64,000 nucleotides of DNA from the NCBI RefSeq assembly GCF_030464885.1, contig NZ_JALPRJ010000012.1:93939-157938 (forward strand), read 5' to 3'. The position numbers and the translations under genes were made by a program. The first letter of the stretch is position 1; every line of letters starts with the position of its first letter. The DNA comes from Caballeronia sp. SEWSISQ10-4 2 (GTDB lineage: Bacteria; Pseudomonadota; Gammaproteobacteria; Burkholderiales; Burkholderiaceae). Positions 45,119 to 54,239 of this stretch are shown here, piece by piece. The notes beneath the pieces were generated by a model. The model had not been told where the DNA came from, did not search any database, and saw only the letters and a list, made by a program, of their open reading frames with translations.

Positions 45119-45790
45119 ATGCCCAATCAATCTACCCCGACTTATCCGAAAGCGGTGCTGTTCGACCTGCTTACCGCGCTGCTCGATTCATGGAGCCTGT
45201 GGAATCGCGCCGCCGGCAGCGAAACCACCGGCCGCGCCTGGCGCGCGGAATACTTGCGCCTGACCTACGGCTGCGGTGCCTATGTTCCCTACGAAGAACT
45301 CGTGCGCCAGGCCGCGTTGCAAGTCGGCTTGCGTGAATCGGCCGCACGCGTGCTCGAAGCGCAATGGCTGCAACTTGCACCCTGGAGCGGCGCGCAAGAA
45401 GCGTTGCGAAAGCTCGCGCCGCGCTGCCGGCTGGCGATCGTGACCAACTGCTCCGCGCGTCTTGGCGAGCAGGCCGCTGGTTTGTTCGATGTCGACTGGG
45501 ACGTGATCGTGACCGCTGAAAGCGCGGGCTTCTACAAACCCGATCCGCGGCCGTATCAAATGGCACTAGACCGTCTGAAGGTACGCGCGGAAGAGGCGGC
45601 GTTCGTCGCCGGTTCGAGCTACGACATGTTCGGCACGGCCGTTACCGGCTTGCGCACGTACTGGCATAACCGCGTGGGGCTCGAACTCGTGCACGGCGCA
45701 CAGGCGCCCGAGCTCGAAGCGCCCACGCTCGATGGGCTGCTGCCTTGGCTGCGCGGTTTCAATTCATTGAAGGGAACATCCACGTCATGA
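45119..45790 (+). CDS. HAD-superfamily hydrolase (haloacid dehalogenase-like)
   Basis: 223 residues. Motif I is AVLFDLLTALLDSW with the nucleophile Asp; motif II VTNCS (LAIVTNCSARLG), motif III Lys in AGFYKPDPRPYQ and motif IV Asp in VAGSSYDMFGTAVTG. The cap insertion after motif I fits subfamily I (dehalogenase type II/phosphoglycolate phosphatase-like). Its TGA overlaps the ATG of the aldolase-like gene. The exact substrate is unknown; pairing with a PLP enzyme suggests a phosphorylated or substituted hydroxy-amino acid pathway. Confidence 0.85.
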   Translation: MPNQSTPTYPKAVLFDLLTALLDSWSLWNRAAGSETTGRAWRAEYLRLTYGCGAYVPYEELVRQAALQVGLRESAARVLEAQWLQLAPWSGAQEALRKLAPRCRLAIVTNCSARLGEQAAGLFDVDWDVIVTAESAGFYKPDPRPYQMALDRLKVRAEEAAFVAGSSYDMFGTAVTGLRTYWHNRVGLELVHGAQAPELEAPTLDGLLPWLRGFNSLKGTSTS

Positions 45791-46938
45791 CTCTGGATCA
45801 GATCGAGACCCCCGCCGCATTGATCGACCGGGTGCGCATGAAACGCAACATCGCACGCATGCAGAGCCGCATGGACACGCTCGGCGTTGCGTTCCGGCCG
45901 CATGTGAAGACGGCGAAGTGCGTCGAGGTTGCGCAAGCGCAGCGCGATGCGGGCGCTCGCGGCATCACGGTGTCCACGCTCAAGGAAGCCGAGCAGTTTT
46001 TCGCGGCAGGCTTCAGCGACATCCTGTACGCCGTTGGTATCGTTGCATCGAAACTGCGCAGGGCGCTGGCGTTGCGGCGCGCGGGTTGCAATCTCAAACT
46101 GATCGTCGATAACCTCGAGTCCGCGCAAGCCGTTGCCGAATTCGGCCGCACTCACGGCGAGACCTTCGAGGTGTGGATCGAAATAGATACCGACGGTCAT
46201 CGTTCCGGCGTCCAGCCCGATGAACCCCGCTTGCTCGATATCGGCCGAATGCTTCATGAAGATGGCAACGACGGCAGTCACCACGGCGCACGTCTCGGTG
46301 GCGTGATGACTCATGCCGGTTCGAGCTACGACCTCAACACGCCCGACGCACTCGCCGCGCTGGCGGAACAGGAACGCGCGGGTTGCGTGCGTGCCGCCGT
46401 GCGCTTGCGCAATGAAGGTTTGCCGTGCGACGTCGTGAGCATCGGGTCCACGCCCACTGCGCTAGCCGCGCAACATCTCGAAGGCGTCACGGAAGTGCGC
46501 GCCGGCGTGTACGTCTTCTTCGATCTCGTCATGTGCAACGTGGGCGTCTGCACAACCAGCGATCTCGCGTTGAGTGTGTTGACGACGGTCATCGGTCATC
46601 AGGTGGACAAGGGCTGGGCCATCCTCGACGCAGGGTGGATGGCGATGAGCCGCGATCGCGGCACCGCGAAGCAAACGCACGACTACGGTTACGGACAGCC
46701 ATGCACGCTCGATGGCGCGCCGCTCGATGGCTATGTACTCGCGGGCGCGAATCAGGAGCATGGGATTCTTGCGAGCGTCGATCATCCCGACAGAGATATC
46801 GCCGGGCATCTGCCGGTAGGTACACGCCTCTTGATCTTGCCGAATCATGCATGTGCAACGGGTGCGCAATTCCCCGCTTATCACGCGCTATCGGATGATG
46901 GAGAGGTCGCCGTGTGGGACCGCTTTTGCGGCTGGTAG
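45787..46938 (+). CDS. DSD1-family PLP enzyme (D-threonine aldolase / D-3-hydroxyaspartate aldolase-like)
   Basis: 383 residues from ATG 45787, 4-nt overlap with the HAD gene. Alanine-racemase-like N-terminal barrel with PLP Lys in FRPHVKTAKCVEVAQ, phosphate-binding SIGSTPTAL, and a C-terminal metal site with His and Cys in LPNHACATGAQF, the Zn/Mn-binding pair of D-serine dehydratase and D-threonine aldolase. It cleaves or dehydrates a D-beta-hydroxy-amino acid in the cytoplasm. With the HAD hydrolase and the divergent LysR gene it forms a small catabolic unit. Confidence 0.9.
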   Translation: MTLDQIETPAALIDRVRMKRNIARMQSRMDTLGVAFRPHVKTAKCVEVAQAQRDAGARGITVSTLKEAEQFFAAGFSDILYAVGIVASKLRRALALRRAGCNLKLIVDNLESAQAVAEFGRTHGETFEVWIEIDTDGHRSGVQPDEPRLLDIGRMLHEDGNDGSHHGARLGGVMTHAGSSYDLNTPDALAALAEQERAGCVRAAVRLRNEGLPCDVVSIGSTPTALAAQHLEGVTEVRAGVYVFFDLVMCNVGVCTTSDLALSVLTTVIGHQVDKGWAILDAGWMAMSRDRGTAKQTHDYGYGQPCTLDGAPLDGYVLAGANQEHGILASVDHPDRDIAGHLPVGTRLLILPNHACATGAQFPAYHALSDDGEVAVWDRFCGW

Positions 46939-46955
46939 ATCACCGAACACCTCGC

Positions 46956-47624
46956 TCAAGATGAACCCGCCTCCGGCGCGCTCGCAACAAACTCCGCCTG
47001 AATAGCCACATGCACATCGTCACCCACAGCCGGATACCACGTCGATAAACCGAACTGCGCACGGCTGAAATGACCGTCGGCGGCGAAGCCGAGTGTCTGC
47101 TGTTTGGTGAGCGGATTCGGCGCGTGCCCGTTGAACGTGACCGCTAGCGTGACGGGGTGCGTCGTGCCATGAATAGTCAGGTCGCCGGTCAGGTCGCCTT
47201 TGTTGTCGGCGGTGCGTTTGAATGCCGTGCTCACGAAGTGAATAGTCGGAAAACGTTCGACATCCAGTACATCCGTGCCCTTGACCATCTTGTCGAGGAG
47301 CGGGACGTTGGTATCGAGACTGGTTGCATCGATATCCACCGTCGCCGTGCTGTGATCCATGCCGGCTGCGTCCCAGTTCAGTTGAGCCGTCGTCTTGTCG
47401 AAGCGCATGACGAAGCGCGAATACTTCAGGTGAGCGACATCGAAACTGACACTCCAGTGATGCGGGTCAAGCTGATAACGACCGGCAGGAACGCTCGCTT
47501 CATCAGGCGACACCGAATGTGTCACCACGCTCAACGCGGTGCAGGCCGACATCGATACGGCTACTGCAATGAGCAAGCCCGGGCGAAGCTTGCGAATGCC
47601 CGACAGGAATCTGGGGTCATGCAT
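46956..47624 (-). CDS. YceI-family lipoprotein
   Basis: 222 residues from ATG 47624 (AGGA 6 nt upstream; the Met at 47660 is rejected). Lipoprotein signal LLIAVAVSMSACTALSVV with the lipobox Cys near residue 31. The YceI lipocalin-like beta barrel follows: GRYQLDPHHWSVSFDVAHLK, IDATSLDTNVPLLDKMV and ERFPTIHFVST. YceI proteins bind isoprenoid-type lipids and are often induced under stress or high pH. It is 55 nt from the DUF3455 gene on the same strand and may be co-transcribed with it. Confidence 0.9.
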   Translation of the reverse strand: MHDPRFLSGIRKLRPGLLIAVAVSMSACTALSVVTHSVSPDEASVPAGRYQLDPHHWSVSFDVAHLKYSRFVMRFDKTTAQLNWDAAGMDHSTATVDIDATSLDTNVPLLDKMVKGTDVLDVERFPTIHFVSTAFKRTADNKGDLTGDLTIHGTTHPVTLAVTFNGHAPNPLTKQQTLGFAADGHFSRAQFGLSTWYPAVGDDVHVAIQAEFVASAPEAGSS

Positions 47625-47679
47625 GGTTATCCTTTCAGCAAGTCGGCGCCCGAGGTGCACGCCATCATGAGCGCCTATG

Positions 47680-48183
47680 CTACTTGTAGAAAATGTAGTT
47701 AGCGAGATACGGCGACGCGCCCACTTGGTGTTCGGTCGAACAGGGTGCAGCCGGCATCACGCCGCCTACGGTGTTCACACGCTGCACGTAGCGAATAGTC
47801 GACAGCATGCCGCTCGCCGCGGTGCTGCGGGTTTCAAGCAATAACTGCGGCACGCTGGCAGCGGTGTCGCTCGGCGTTTGCGCGATCACATGTCCCACGA
47901 TCCGGCTGCCGTCCTCCGCCTCCCACGACGGCCCCGCCGAGTGCATGATCAACGTGTGGCCGCTGGTGTCGTAGAGCGTTGCCTGCGGGCTCTTGAACAC
48001 CCAGGCGAGATGATGCTGCGCATCGTACTCGCATGAATACACCTGCACGCCGGAAGCGGTCGTCGTCACGACACGTTCCGCCTGAGGCGGGTCGATAGAA
48101 GTCGTAGCGGACGCCGCAGCACTCGCAACACAAGCAACTACCGCAGCAGCCACCCGCTTCGCACGGTTGAAATTAATTAACAT
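47680..48183 (-). CDS. DUF3455 domain exported protein
   Basis: 167 residues. Signal peptide to about residue 27 (ACVASAAASA-TTS). The DUF3455 pattern is GVQVYSCEYDAQHHLAWVFK, AQATLYD-type (PQATLYDTSG), SAGPSWEAEDGSRIVG and PYLANYIFYK at the C terminus. Two Cys (SCEY and APCSTEH) could form a disulfide in the periplasm. Function unknown in the family; it occurs widely in Burkholderiales, often near stress genes. A 12-bp palindrome AGCAACGTTGCT (48241-48252) lies upstream. Confidence 0.88.
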   Translation of the reverse strand: MLINFNRAKRVAAAVVACVASAAASATTSIDPPQAERVVTTTASGVQVYSCEYDAQHHLAWVFKSPQATLYDTSGHTLIMHSAGPSWEAEDGSRIVGHVIAQTPSDTAASVPQLLLETRSTAASGMLSTIRYVQRVNTVGGVMPAAPCSTEHQVGASPYLANYIFYK

Positions 48184-48273
48184 GAAATCCCCACTGGAAT
48201 GGATAACGACGGATAGTACGCGCCCGGCAACGCTACGCGCAGCAACGTTGCTCGCGCGGCGCTGGCAGTCCGC

Positions 48274-49041
48274 TCACACCCGATCCAGATTAGCCGACGC
48301 GAACGCCCAGTTCAAATGACGCGTCACGGTCGCGACCAGATAGTCGGGACGACGATTCTGATAGTCCAGGTAATACGCGTGCTCCCACACATCCACTGTC
48401 AACAAGGGTACGAGGCCGCGCGTGAACGGTGTTTCCGCATTGCTCGTCTTGACGACGGCAAGCTCGCTCTGGTCGACCACCAGCCAGCCCCAGCCACTGC
48501 CGAACTGCGATGCCGACGTCGTGACTAATGCCTTCGTCAACGCCTCGGTGGAGCCGAACTTGCGCATGATTGCTGCCTGGAGTTTTTCACTCGGCTGAGT
48601 TGCGGCCGGGCTCAGCGAGTTCCAGTAGAAGTTGTGATTCCAGGCTTGCGCGGCGTTGTTGAAAACATCGGCGAGAGCGGGTTGATCGTGGGATTGCATG
48701 ATCACTTGTTCAAGCGAGGCCTGCGCCAGCGGCGTGCCGGCCAGCAGCTTATGCAAGTTGTCGAAATACGCCCGATGGTGCTTGCCGTAATGGAACCCGA
48801 TCGTGCGCGCCGAGATCACCGGTTCGAGCGCGTTGTCCGCGTACGGCAAGGGCGGGAGCGTTTGCGGCGATGACCCCAGGAAAGCGGGAACGACGCTGAG
48901 CGTGGCTTTGGAATCGGCCGGCGATGCGGCCGATGTGTCTTGCATACTGGCGCCGAACGCGAACTTCGACAACGCGATGCCAGCCGACGCCAGCGATCCG
49001 GTTGCAATCAGGCGACGACGCGAAATAAGCGAGTTGAGCAT
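48274..49041 (-). CDS. Exported Fe/Mn superoxide dismutase
   Basis: 255 residues. Tat-type signal (LISRRRLIATGSLASAGIAL) precedes an SodB/SodA fold: IGFHYGKHHRAYFDNLHKLL, AWNHNFYWNSL, GSGWGWLVVD and DVWEHAYYLDYQNRRPDYL supply the His/His/Asp/His metal ligands. The usual cytoplasmic enzyme has no signal; this form carries about 60 additional N-terminal residues and should dismutate superoxide in the periplasm. It is in line with, but 90 nt from, the DUF3455 gene, so the three exported-protein genes here may answer the same oxidative stress. Confidence 0.9.
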   Translation of the reverse strand: MLNSLISRRRLIATGSLASAGIALSKFAFGASMQDTSAASPADSKATLSVVPAFLGSSPQTLPPLPYADNALEPVISARTIGFHYGKHHRAYFDNLHKLLAGTPLAQASLEQVIMQSHDQPALADVFNNAAQAWNHNFYWNSLSPAATQPSEKLQAAIMRKFGSTEALTKALVTTSASQFGSGWGWLVVDQSELAVVKTSNAETPFTRGLVPLLTVDVWEHAYYLDYQNRRPDYLVATVTRHLNWAFASANLDRV

Positions 49042-49154
49042 GGTGAACCCGTAAGTGTGGAGTGGTTGCAGCCATCACCGGTCCGCCGGTTTGTCCTGGC
49101 CGCACTTTCACAACACCTCACGTTCGGCGTCTATTCCATCGCCCGCGGCAATTC

Positions 49155-51074
49155 TTAGCCCGCCGCCCTGAGCACCTTGGCGAGTTCAGCGAGGCGATAC
49201 GGCTTGGTGATGAAGGAGAAATCGTCGATACGGCCGTACTGCTCGCGCAAAGCCGGAAGCGGATATCCCGACGCCAGGATCACCTTGAGATCGGGCCGAA
49301 GCTCGCGCGTCGAGCGCGCCAGTTGAATACCGTCCATGCCCTTCGGCATGACTACGTCGGTAAATAGAATGTCGATGTCAGTCCGGCGCGCAAGAATGGC
49401 CATCGCGTCGACGCCATTGGTTGCTGTCACAACCTCGTAACCTATGCTGCGAAAAAGCTGCCCCGCCGCGTCCAGCACGTCCGGCTCGTCTTCCACGATG
49501 AGCACCGTATCCACGCTCATATCCGCGATAGTCGCATCGCCCGGCGCCCCTTCAACCACGGGCAGATACATGCCGATGGTCGTGCCTTTGCCTTCTTCGC
49601 TGTCAATCACCACATCGCCACCCGACTGCGCGATGAACCCATAGACCTGGCTCAAGCCCAGCCCCGTGCCCTTGCCAACCTCCTTGGTCGTAAAGAACGG
49701 CTCGAACGCGCGTGCTGCGACCTCCGGCGGCATGCCGGAGCCCGTATCGGCCACGGATACCCGGACGTAGGCGCCCGGGGCCAGGTTCCCGACCTGGCCT
49801 GCATCGAGCTCAACGTTCTCGACGGCGACCACCAGCTTTCCGCCATCGGGCATGGCGTCGCGCGCATTGACGACCAGGTTCAGCAGCGCCGCCTCGAACC
49901 GGGCGGCATCGAGCAACACGGTACTCGCGTCACGGGCCGGACGTATGTCCATCTCGATGGCGGAATTGCCTGCACGGCGCAACACGGCTTCGAAACTGCT
50001 GATCACCGTGTTCAGGTCGTATCTTTCGACCATGAGGGGTTGCCGGCGCGCAAACGAAAGCAGCTGCTGGGTCAGGAGCGCACCGCGCTCCACGGCGCGC
50101 CGCATGGTGTCCAGCACTTTGATGTCCGCATAGTTCTGCGCTCGCGTGGCGAGCACATCCACGCTGCTCAACACGACCGCAAGCAGGTTATTGAAGTCGT
50201 GGGCAATACCTCCTGTGAGCTGGCCGATCGCTTCCATCTTCTGCGACTGGAAAAGCGCGGCATTGGCTCGCTCCAGGGCTTCCGCTGTTTGCTTGCGCTC
50301 TGAAATATCCCGTGTGACCTTGGCGAAACCCAGCAGTTTTCCCGACTCGTCGCGGATCGCGTCGACAACAACATGCGCCCAGAACCGCGTTCCATCCTTG
50401 CGCACGCGCCAGCTTTCTTGTTCGAAGCGGCCTTCCGCTGACGCGATTTTCAGCGTCTGGGCAGGCAGGCCTTTCGCGCGATCTTCTTCGGTATAAAAGA
50501 CCGCAAAATTCGAGCCGACAATTTCATCACGCTTGTACCCTTTGATGCGTTCGGCGCCGGCGTTCCAGTTCGTGATCTCGCCAGTCGGGGAGATCATGTA
50601 GATCGCGTAGTCGGTCACGCCCTGGACGAGCAGGCGGAAGCGTTCCTCGCTCTCGCGCAATGCCTCCTCAGCCGCTTTACGCTCGGTGATGTCGCGAGTG
50701 ATCTTGGCAAAGCCGATCAGCTCGCCTGAGTGGTCCCGGATCGGATCGACGACGACACTCGCCCAGAATCGCGTGCCGTCTTTTCGCACCCGCCAGCCTT
50801 CGTCTTCGAACTTGCCTTGTTCCCGCGCAGTTTGTAGCGCCCGGGCCGGCCGGCCGTTGCGCCGGTCCTCCTCTGTATAAAACACGGAGAAATGCTGACC
50901 GATGATTTCATCGGCGACATACCCTTTGAACCTTTCCGCCCCGGCGTTCCAGCTGCTGATAAACCCTTCGGGGTTCAGCATGTAGATTGCGTAATCGCTG
51001 ACGCCCGTGACGAGGAGCTGGAAACGTTGCTCGTCGTTCAGATTGCGAGACCTCCCGCTGTCTTCGGCTTTCAT
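49155..51074 (-). CDS. Hybrid sensor histidine kinase with two PAS domains and a receiver
   Basis: 639 residues from ATG 51074. Two very similar PAS/PAC units (residues about 15-135 and 140-260; each with SDYAIYM/TDYAIYM, WNAGAER, VFYTEEDR and WRVRKDGTRFWA), then the HisKA-type H box GGIAHDFNNLLAVVLSS, HATPase N box VVNARDAM and G boxes (GTGLGLSQVYGF), then a C-terminal REC domain with Asp in DILFTDVVMPKG. No membrane segment, so it is a cytoplasmic sensor; FixL/blue-light-like PAS pockets cannot be told from this. No partner regulator is adjacent. Confidence 0.93.
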   Translation of the reverse strand: MKAEDSGRSRNLNDEQRFQLLVTGVSDYAIYMLNPEGFISSWNAGAERFKGYVADEIIGQHFSVFYTEEDRRNGRPARALQTAREQGKFEDEGWRVRKDGTRFWASVVVDPIRDHSGELIGFAKITRDITERKAAEEALRESEERFRLLVQGVTDYAIYMISPTGEITNWNAGAERIKGYKRDEIVGSNFAVFYTEEDRAKGLPAQTLKIASAEGRFEQESWRVRKDGTRFWAHVVVDAIRDESGKLLGFAKVTRDISERKQTAEALERANAALFQSQKMEAIGQLTGGIAHDFNNLLAVVLSSVDVLATRAQNYADIKVLDTMRRAVERGALLTQQLLSFARRQPLMVERYDLNTVISSFEAVLRRAGNSAIEMDIRPARDASTVLLDAARFEAALLNLVVNARDAMPDGGKLVVAVENVELDAGQVGNLAPGAYVRVSVADTGSGMPPEVAARAFEPFFTTKEVGKGTGLGLSQVYGFIAQSGGDVVIDSEEGKGTTIGMYLPVVEGAPGDATIADMSVDTVLIVEDEPDVLDAAGQLFRSIGYEVVTATNGVDAMAILARRTDIDILFTDVVMPKGMDGIQLARSTRELRPDLKVILASGYPLPALREQYGRIDDFSFITKPYRLAELAKVLRAAG

Positions 51075-51475
51075 TGTTCCTGGCCCCGCGTATCGTAATT
51101 TAATTGTAATGAAGGGCAATGCACTGCGTAAAGCGCCGCATGCGGTCACCTTGAATTGAGAGACAAGGCGACCGGTATCTGATGATAACGCTAAGGAGTA
51201 GAGATTTTGACGTCGCCGTGCGGCGCGGGCGGAGAGCCGTGGAGACGACAGGAATCAGCCGCAAACTTCCGGTATTCCGCAGAGGAAATGGGTCAGGAAC
51301 AGCGACGACCAGCGGGACCTTATGATTGTCCGCCAGGAATGCGGGCGTCGCGGAGTACGACGCGCCCGCGAAGAAGAGATTCGAACGCACCTCGGGCATG
51401 GCCGCCGAGTCGTTCGTCACCCGGCACGAAGCGCTCCTCCATCACAAGAGCGCTTCGCCCCAAACAATCACCCGA
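51075..51475. other. 401-bp gap between kinase and acdS
   Basis: It holds the kinase promoter (near 51075-51200) and the acdS transcription end. Short open frames here have no start signals or family resemblance. The only structure I see is the hairpin at 51427-51457. Confidence 0.4.
51427..51457 (-). terminator. Hairpin downstream of acdS
   Basis: Perfect 10-bp arms CGAAGCGCTC (51427-51436) and GAGCGCTTCG (51448-51457), 11-nt loop, 18 nt past the acdS stop. No U-run follows. It is a likely 3' end of the acdS transcript. Confidence 0.6.
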
Positions 51476-52492
51476 TCAACCCTCGCGAAACAGGAAGCTA
51501 TAAGCGTTCAACGCGGGCACGCCGCCGAGATGCGCATAGAGCACCTTCGAGCCTTCCGGGAACTCACCGCGCTTCACTTTATCGATCATTCCGTGCATCG
51601 ACTTGCCTTCGTACACGGGGTCGGTCAACACGCCTTCCAGCTTTGCGCACAAGCGGATTGCATCGAGCGTGCCCTCGTTCGGCAAACCGTATTCGGGACC
51701 GCCATAACGTTCATCGAGCACGATGTCGTTCAACGTGATGTCGCGTCCAAGCTCGACTTGCTCAGCCGTATGCCGCGCGATCCGGAAGATCTGGTCACGC
51801 GTCTTTTCAGGCTTGGCCGATGCATCGATACCAATCACGCGATCCGCGCGCCCGTCTGCCGCAAAACCCACGACCATGCCGGCCTGGGTGCTGCCCGTCA
51901 CCGAGCAAACCACGATGTAATCGAACTTGAAGCCAAGTTCCGCTTCCTGCTGACGCACTTCTTCGGCAAAACCCACGAACCCCAAGCCACCTAGCGGGTG
52001 GTCCGAACAACCAGCGGGAATGGCATAAGGCTTGCCACCTGCTTGCCGGACACTTTCCAGCGCATCTTCCCAGCTCTTGCGAAAGCCGATGTCGAAACCG
52101 TCCGCGACCAGACGCACATCTGCGCCCATGATCCGCGACATCTGGATGTTGCCGACACGGTCATACACCGCATCCGAATAGTTGACCCAGTTTTCCTGCA
52201 CCAGTACGCATTTCATTCCGAGGTGCGCTGCAACGGCCGCAACCTGACGGGTCTGGTTCGACTGAATCCCGCCGATGGACACCAGCGTGTCGCAGCCTTG
52301 AGCGATGGCTTCGGGGATCAGGTATTCGAGCTTGCGCGTCTTGTTGCCGCCGAATGCGAGGCCGCTGTTGCAGTCCTCACGCTTGGCGTAGAGCTGGACC
52401 TTGCCGCCAAGATGATCTGACAGCCGTGCGAGCGGCTGGATCGGCGTCGGCCCGAAGGTGAGCGCGTGACGGGGAAATTTCTTGAGGTTCAT
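51476..52492 (-). CDS. acdS: 1-Aminocyclopropane-1-carboxylate deaminase
   Basis: 338 residues, exactly the family length, from [20 protein letters not shown] (ATG 52492; the longer frame to 52525 is rejected). PLP Lys in [16 protein letters not shown], substrate residues in [15 protein letters not shown], and [11 protein letters not shown] as phosphate-binding loop. Glu/Leu near the C terminus ([14 protein letters not shown]) distinguish ACC deaminase from D-cysteine desulfhydrase. It opens the plant ethylene precursor ACC to 2-oxobutyrate and ammonia, a plant-association trait. The divergent Lrp-type gene at 52653 is its regulator. Confidence 0.95.
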   Translation of the reverse strand: MNLKKFPRHALTFGPTPIQPLARLSDHLGGKVQLYAKREDCNSGLAFGGNKTRKLEYLIPEAIAQGCDTLVSIGGIQSNQTRQVAAVAAHLGMKCVLVQENWVNYSDAVYDRVGNIQMSRIMGADVRLVADGFDIGFRKSWEDALESVRQAGGKPYAIPAGCSDHPLGGLGFVGFAEEVRQQEAELGFKFDYIVVCSVTGSTQAGMVVGFAADGRADRVIGIDASAKPEKTRDQIFRIARHTAEQVELGRDITLNDIVLDERYGGPEYGLPNEGTLDAIRLCAKLEGVLTDPVYEGKSMHGMIDKVKRGEFPEGSKVLYAHLGGVPALNAYSFLFREG

Positions 52493-52652
52493 GTGTCGCT
52501 CCGATAGACAGCAAAGTCGTCGCATTAATTTGCGTCGATGAGAAGTATGGTAAAAAACTTTGCCTGAAGCAGGGTTGCGAAGAAAATGCCGTTTGTTTAA
52601 TTCTCACTGAATGAATGCTTGATTGACGTAATTAACATGTGGAGAAATTCTG

Positions 52653-53162
52653 ATGAACGCAACAAAAGTTCGTTCCAATCCGCGTGCGAGCGATGCGTCG
52701 GGCACCGAGCTGGACCGCGTCGACCGCGCGATCCTGAGGCTGCTTCAGCGCGACGCCTCCATTTCCAACGTCGCGCTGGCGGCTAAGGTGAACCTTAGCG
52801 CGCCGGCTTGCTTACGCCGCGTCGAGCGGCTTAAGCAAGCGGGTCTGATCCGGGGAATCGTCGCGTTGCTAGAGCCCAAGAAGCTCAACGCGGGCATGCT
52901 GATGATTATTGGTGTTGTGCTTGACCGCTCGACGCCCGAGTCCTTCGCGGCCTTTGAGAAAGCTGCACAGAAGGTCTCGGGATGCATGGAGTGCCACATC
53001 GTGACGGGTGAGTTCGACTGCTTCATGCTGGTACGCACACGGGATAGCGAGAGCTTTAACCGCCTGCACGCCGAGCAGTTGCTTTACTTGCCGGGCGTGC
53101 GGCAAGTCAGGACCTTCATGGTCCTGAAAGAAATTTTGTCGACGACCAGTTTCCCTATCTGA
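52653..53162 (+). CDS. acdR: Lrp/AsnC-type regulator of ACC deaminase (AcdR)
   Basis: 169 residues. HTH ([38 protein letters not shown]) and RAM domain ([20 protein letters not shown]). It is divergent from acdS with a 160-bp AT-rich spacer (52493-52652), the conserved arrangement in acdS-bearing Proteobacteria, where AcdR activates acdS in response to ACC. ATG 52653 is preceded by GTGGAGAAATTCTG, a good ribosome site. Confidence 0.92.
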   Translation: MNATKVRSNPRASDASGTELDRVDRAILRLLQRDASISNVALAAKVNLSAPACLRRVERLKQAGLIRGIVALLEPKKLNAGMLMIIGVVLDRSTPESFAAFEKAAQKVSGCMECHIVTGEFDCFMLVRTRDSESFNRLHAEQLLYLPGVRQVRTFMVLKEILSTTSFPI

Positions 53163-53251
53163 GGTTTCCAGGATTTCTGTTTAAATCACCCTCTCGAAGG
53201 CATCATCCACGCGCCGTCGACAAACAAACCGGACTACAGGAACTCTCACGC

Positions 53252-53572
53252 ATGACAACGACCGCACAATTCGACAACGTCTCGATCATCAAGCGCGCGA
53301 ACATTTACTTCGATGGCAAATGTGTCTCGCATACCATCTTGCTGGGCGATGACACGCGCAAGACGCTGGGCGTCATTTTCCCCGCCTTGCTGACGTTCTC
53401 GACGCAAGCGCCCGAACAGCTCGACATCAACGCCGGCCGATGCCGCGTGCGCAATCCGGGGGAAGAAGCGTGGCGTGAGTACGTTGCGGGCGAATCCATT
53501 GCGGTGCCGGGCAACACCAGCTTCGATATTGAAGTGCTTGAAACGGTCGACTACGTCTGCCACTACCTTTGA
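53252..53572 (+). CDS. ppnP: Pyrimidine/purine nucleoside phosphorylase PpnP
   Basis: 106 residues, close to the typical 94-106. DUF1255/cupin fold: [34 protein letters not shown] and the C-terminal [19 protein letters not shown] followed by YVCHYL. The enzyme phosphorolyses diverse nucleosides to base and ribose 1-phosphate. It lies 89 nt after acdR in the same direction, but no functional link to ACC is known, so co-transcription may be accidental. Confidence 0.92.
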   Translation: MTTTAQFDNVSIIKRANIYFDGKCVSHTILLGDDTRKTLGVIFPALLTFSTQAPEQLDINAGRCRVRNPGEEAWREYVAGESIAVPGNTSFDIEVLETVDYVCHYL

Positions 53573-53647
53573 GCGCGGGCCAGACTCTCGCAGTGAGTAA
53601 ATGAGCGATAGACGGCAACCGTCTATTGCTCATGGTCAGGGGGCGTG

Positions 53648-54004
53648 TTATCTGGACATGATCTGCCGACGCGCCGCCGCCGGACAAAGCTCGGCATACA
53701 TCTGAACGAGCCAGGCGCACGGGCATTCGTCCGCAATAGAAACACCATTCGCATTGACGTCGCTTAAGCTGATCTGGCGATCCTGCAAGGCCGCCTTGAA
53801 TGCATGGCTTGCCTTATGGCGCACGTAAAGCATGCCGAGCACCGCCATGCCGAATACCGCTGCCCTGAGTTCGAACGTCCCCGAATCGCTCAGCGGCACA
53901 CGCAGCAACGGGACGATGCACAGGCACGCCGCTGCCAACACCGCCACCGATGCCGACAACAGCACGACATGAGCGCGCAATGCGACCGGCAAAGTGGGTT
54001 CCAT
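53648..54004 (-). CDS. Small membrane protein of unknown function
   Basis: 118 residues from ATG 54004. Two membrane segments are visible (VVLLSASVAVLAAACLCIVP and FELRAAVFGMAVLGMLYV), then a soluble C-terminal tail with four Cys/Ala-rich turns (SIADECPCAWLVQMY, ELCPAAARR). I do not recognise a family. A degenerate PmrA-type box lies about 140 nt upstream (54143-54159), suggesting that it may belong to the same regulon as the efflux operon. Start choice is moderate; the 54046 Met is an alternative. Confidence 0.6.
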   Translation of the reverse strand: MEPTLPVALRAHVVLLSASVAVLAAACLCIVPLLRVPLSDSGTFELRAAVFGMAVLGMLYVRHKASHAFKAALQDRQISLSDVNANGVSIADECPCAWLVQMYAELCPAAARRQIMSR

Positions 54005-54142
54005 AAAAATCTCTTCGGGCTGGCGCCAAGCGGAATTCGCTTTCAATATCGAACGAAGCCCCGCGTCCGTTCGATGCTGTGCCCATTTCGACCGGTAAGG
54101 AAATGAAAAGGCCCACGCTCGCCGTAGAGTGCGTGGGCCATG

Positions 54143-54159
54143 CTTAAGCGACGCTTATC
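54143..54159. promoter_or_regulatory. Degenerate PmrA-type box
   Basis: CTTAAG-CGACG-CTTATC. The first half and the 5-nt spacer are identical to the perfect box at 55941-55957; the second half differs at two positions. It lies between the esterase stop and the small membrane protein gene. Confidence 0.45.
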
Positions 54160-54239
54160 CGCGCGCGGAGCGTTAAGTTATCAAAAATTGTTTTGAAAGC
54201 TTCGGCGCCGGGACTGGGCGTCGGATCGCCGTCCGGGCT

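Noticed and set aside
48241..48252. AGCAACGTTGCT palindrome upstream of the DUF3455 gene
   Set aside because: Twelve-base palindromes of this kind occur by chance at this GC content; no second copy or promoter link was seen.
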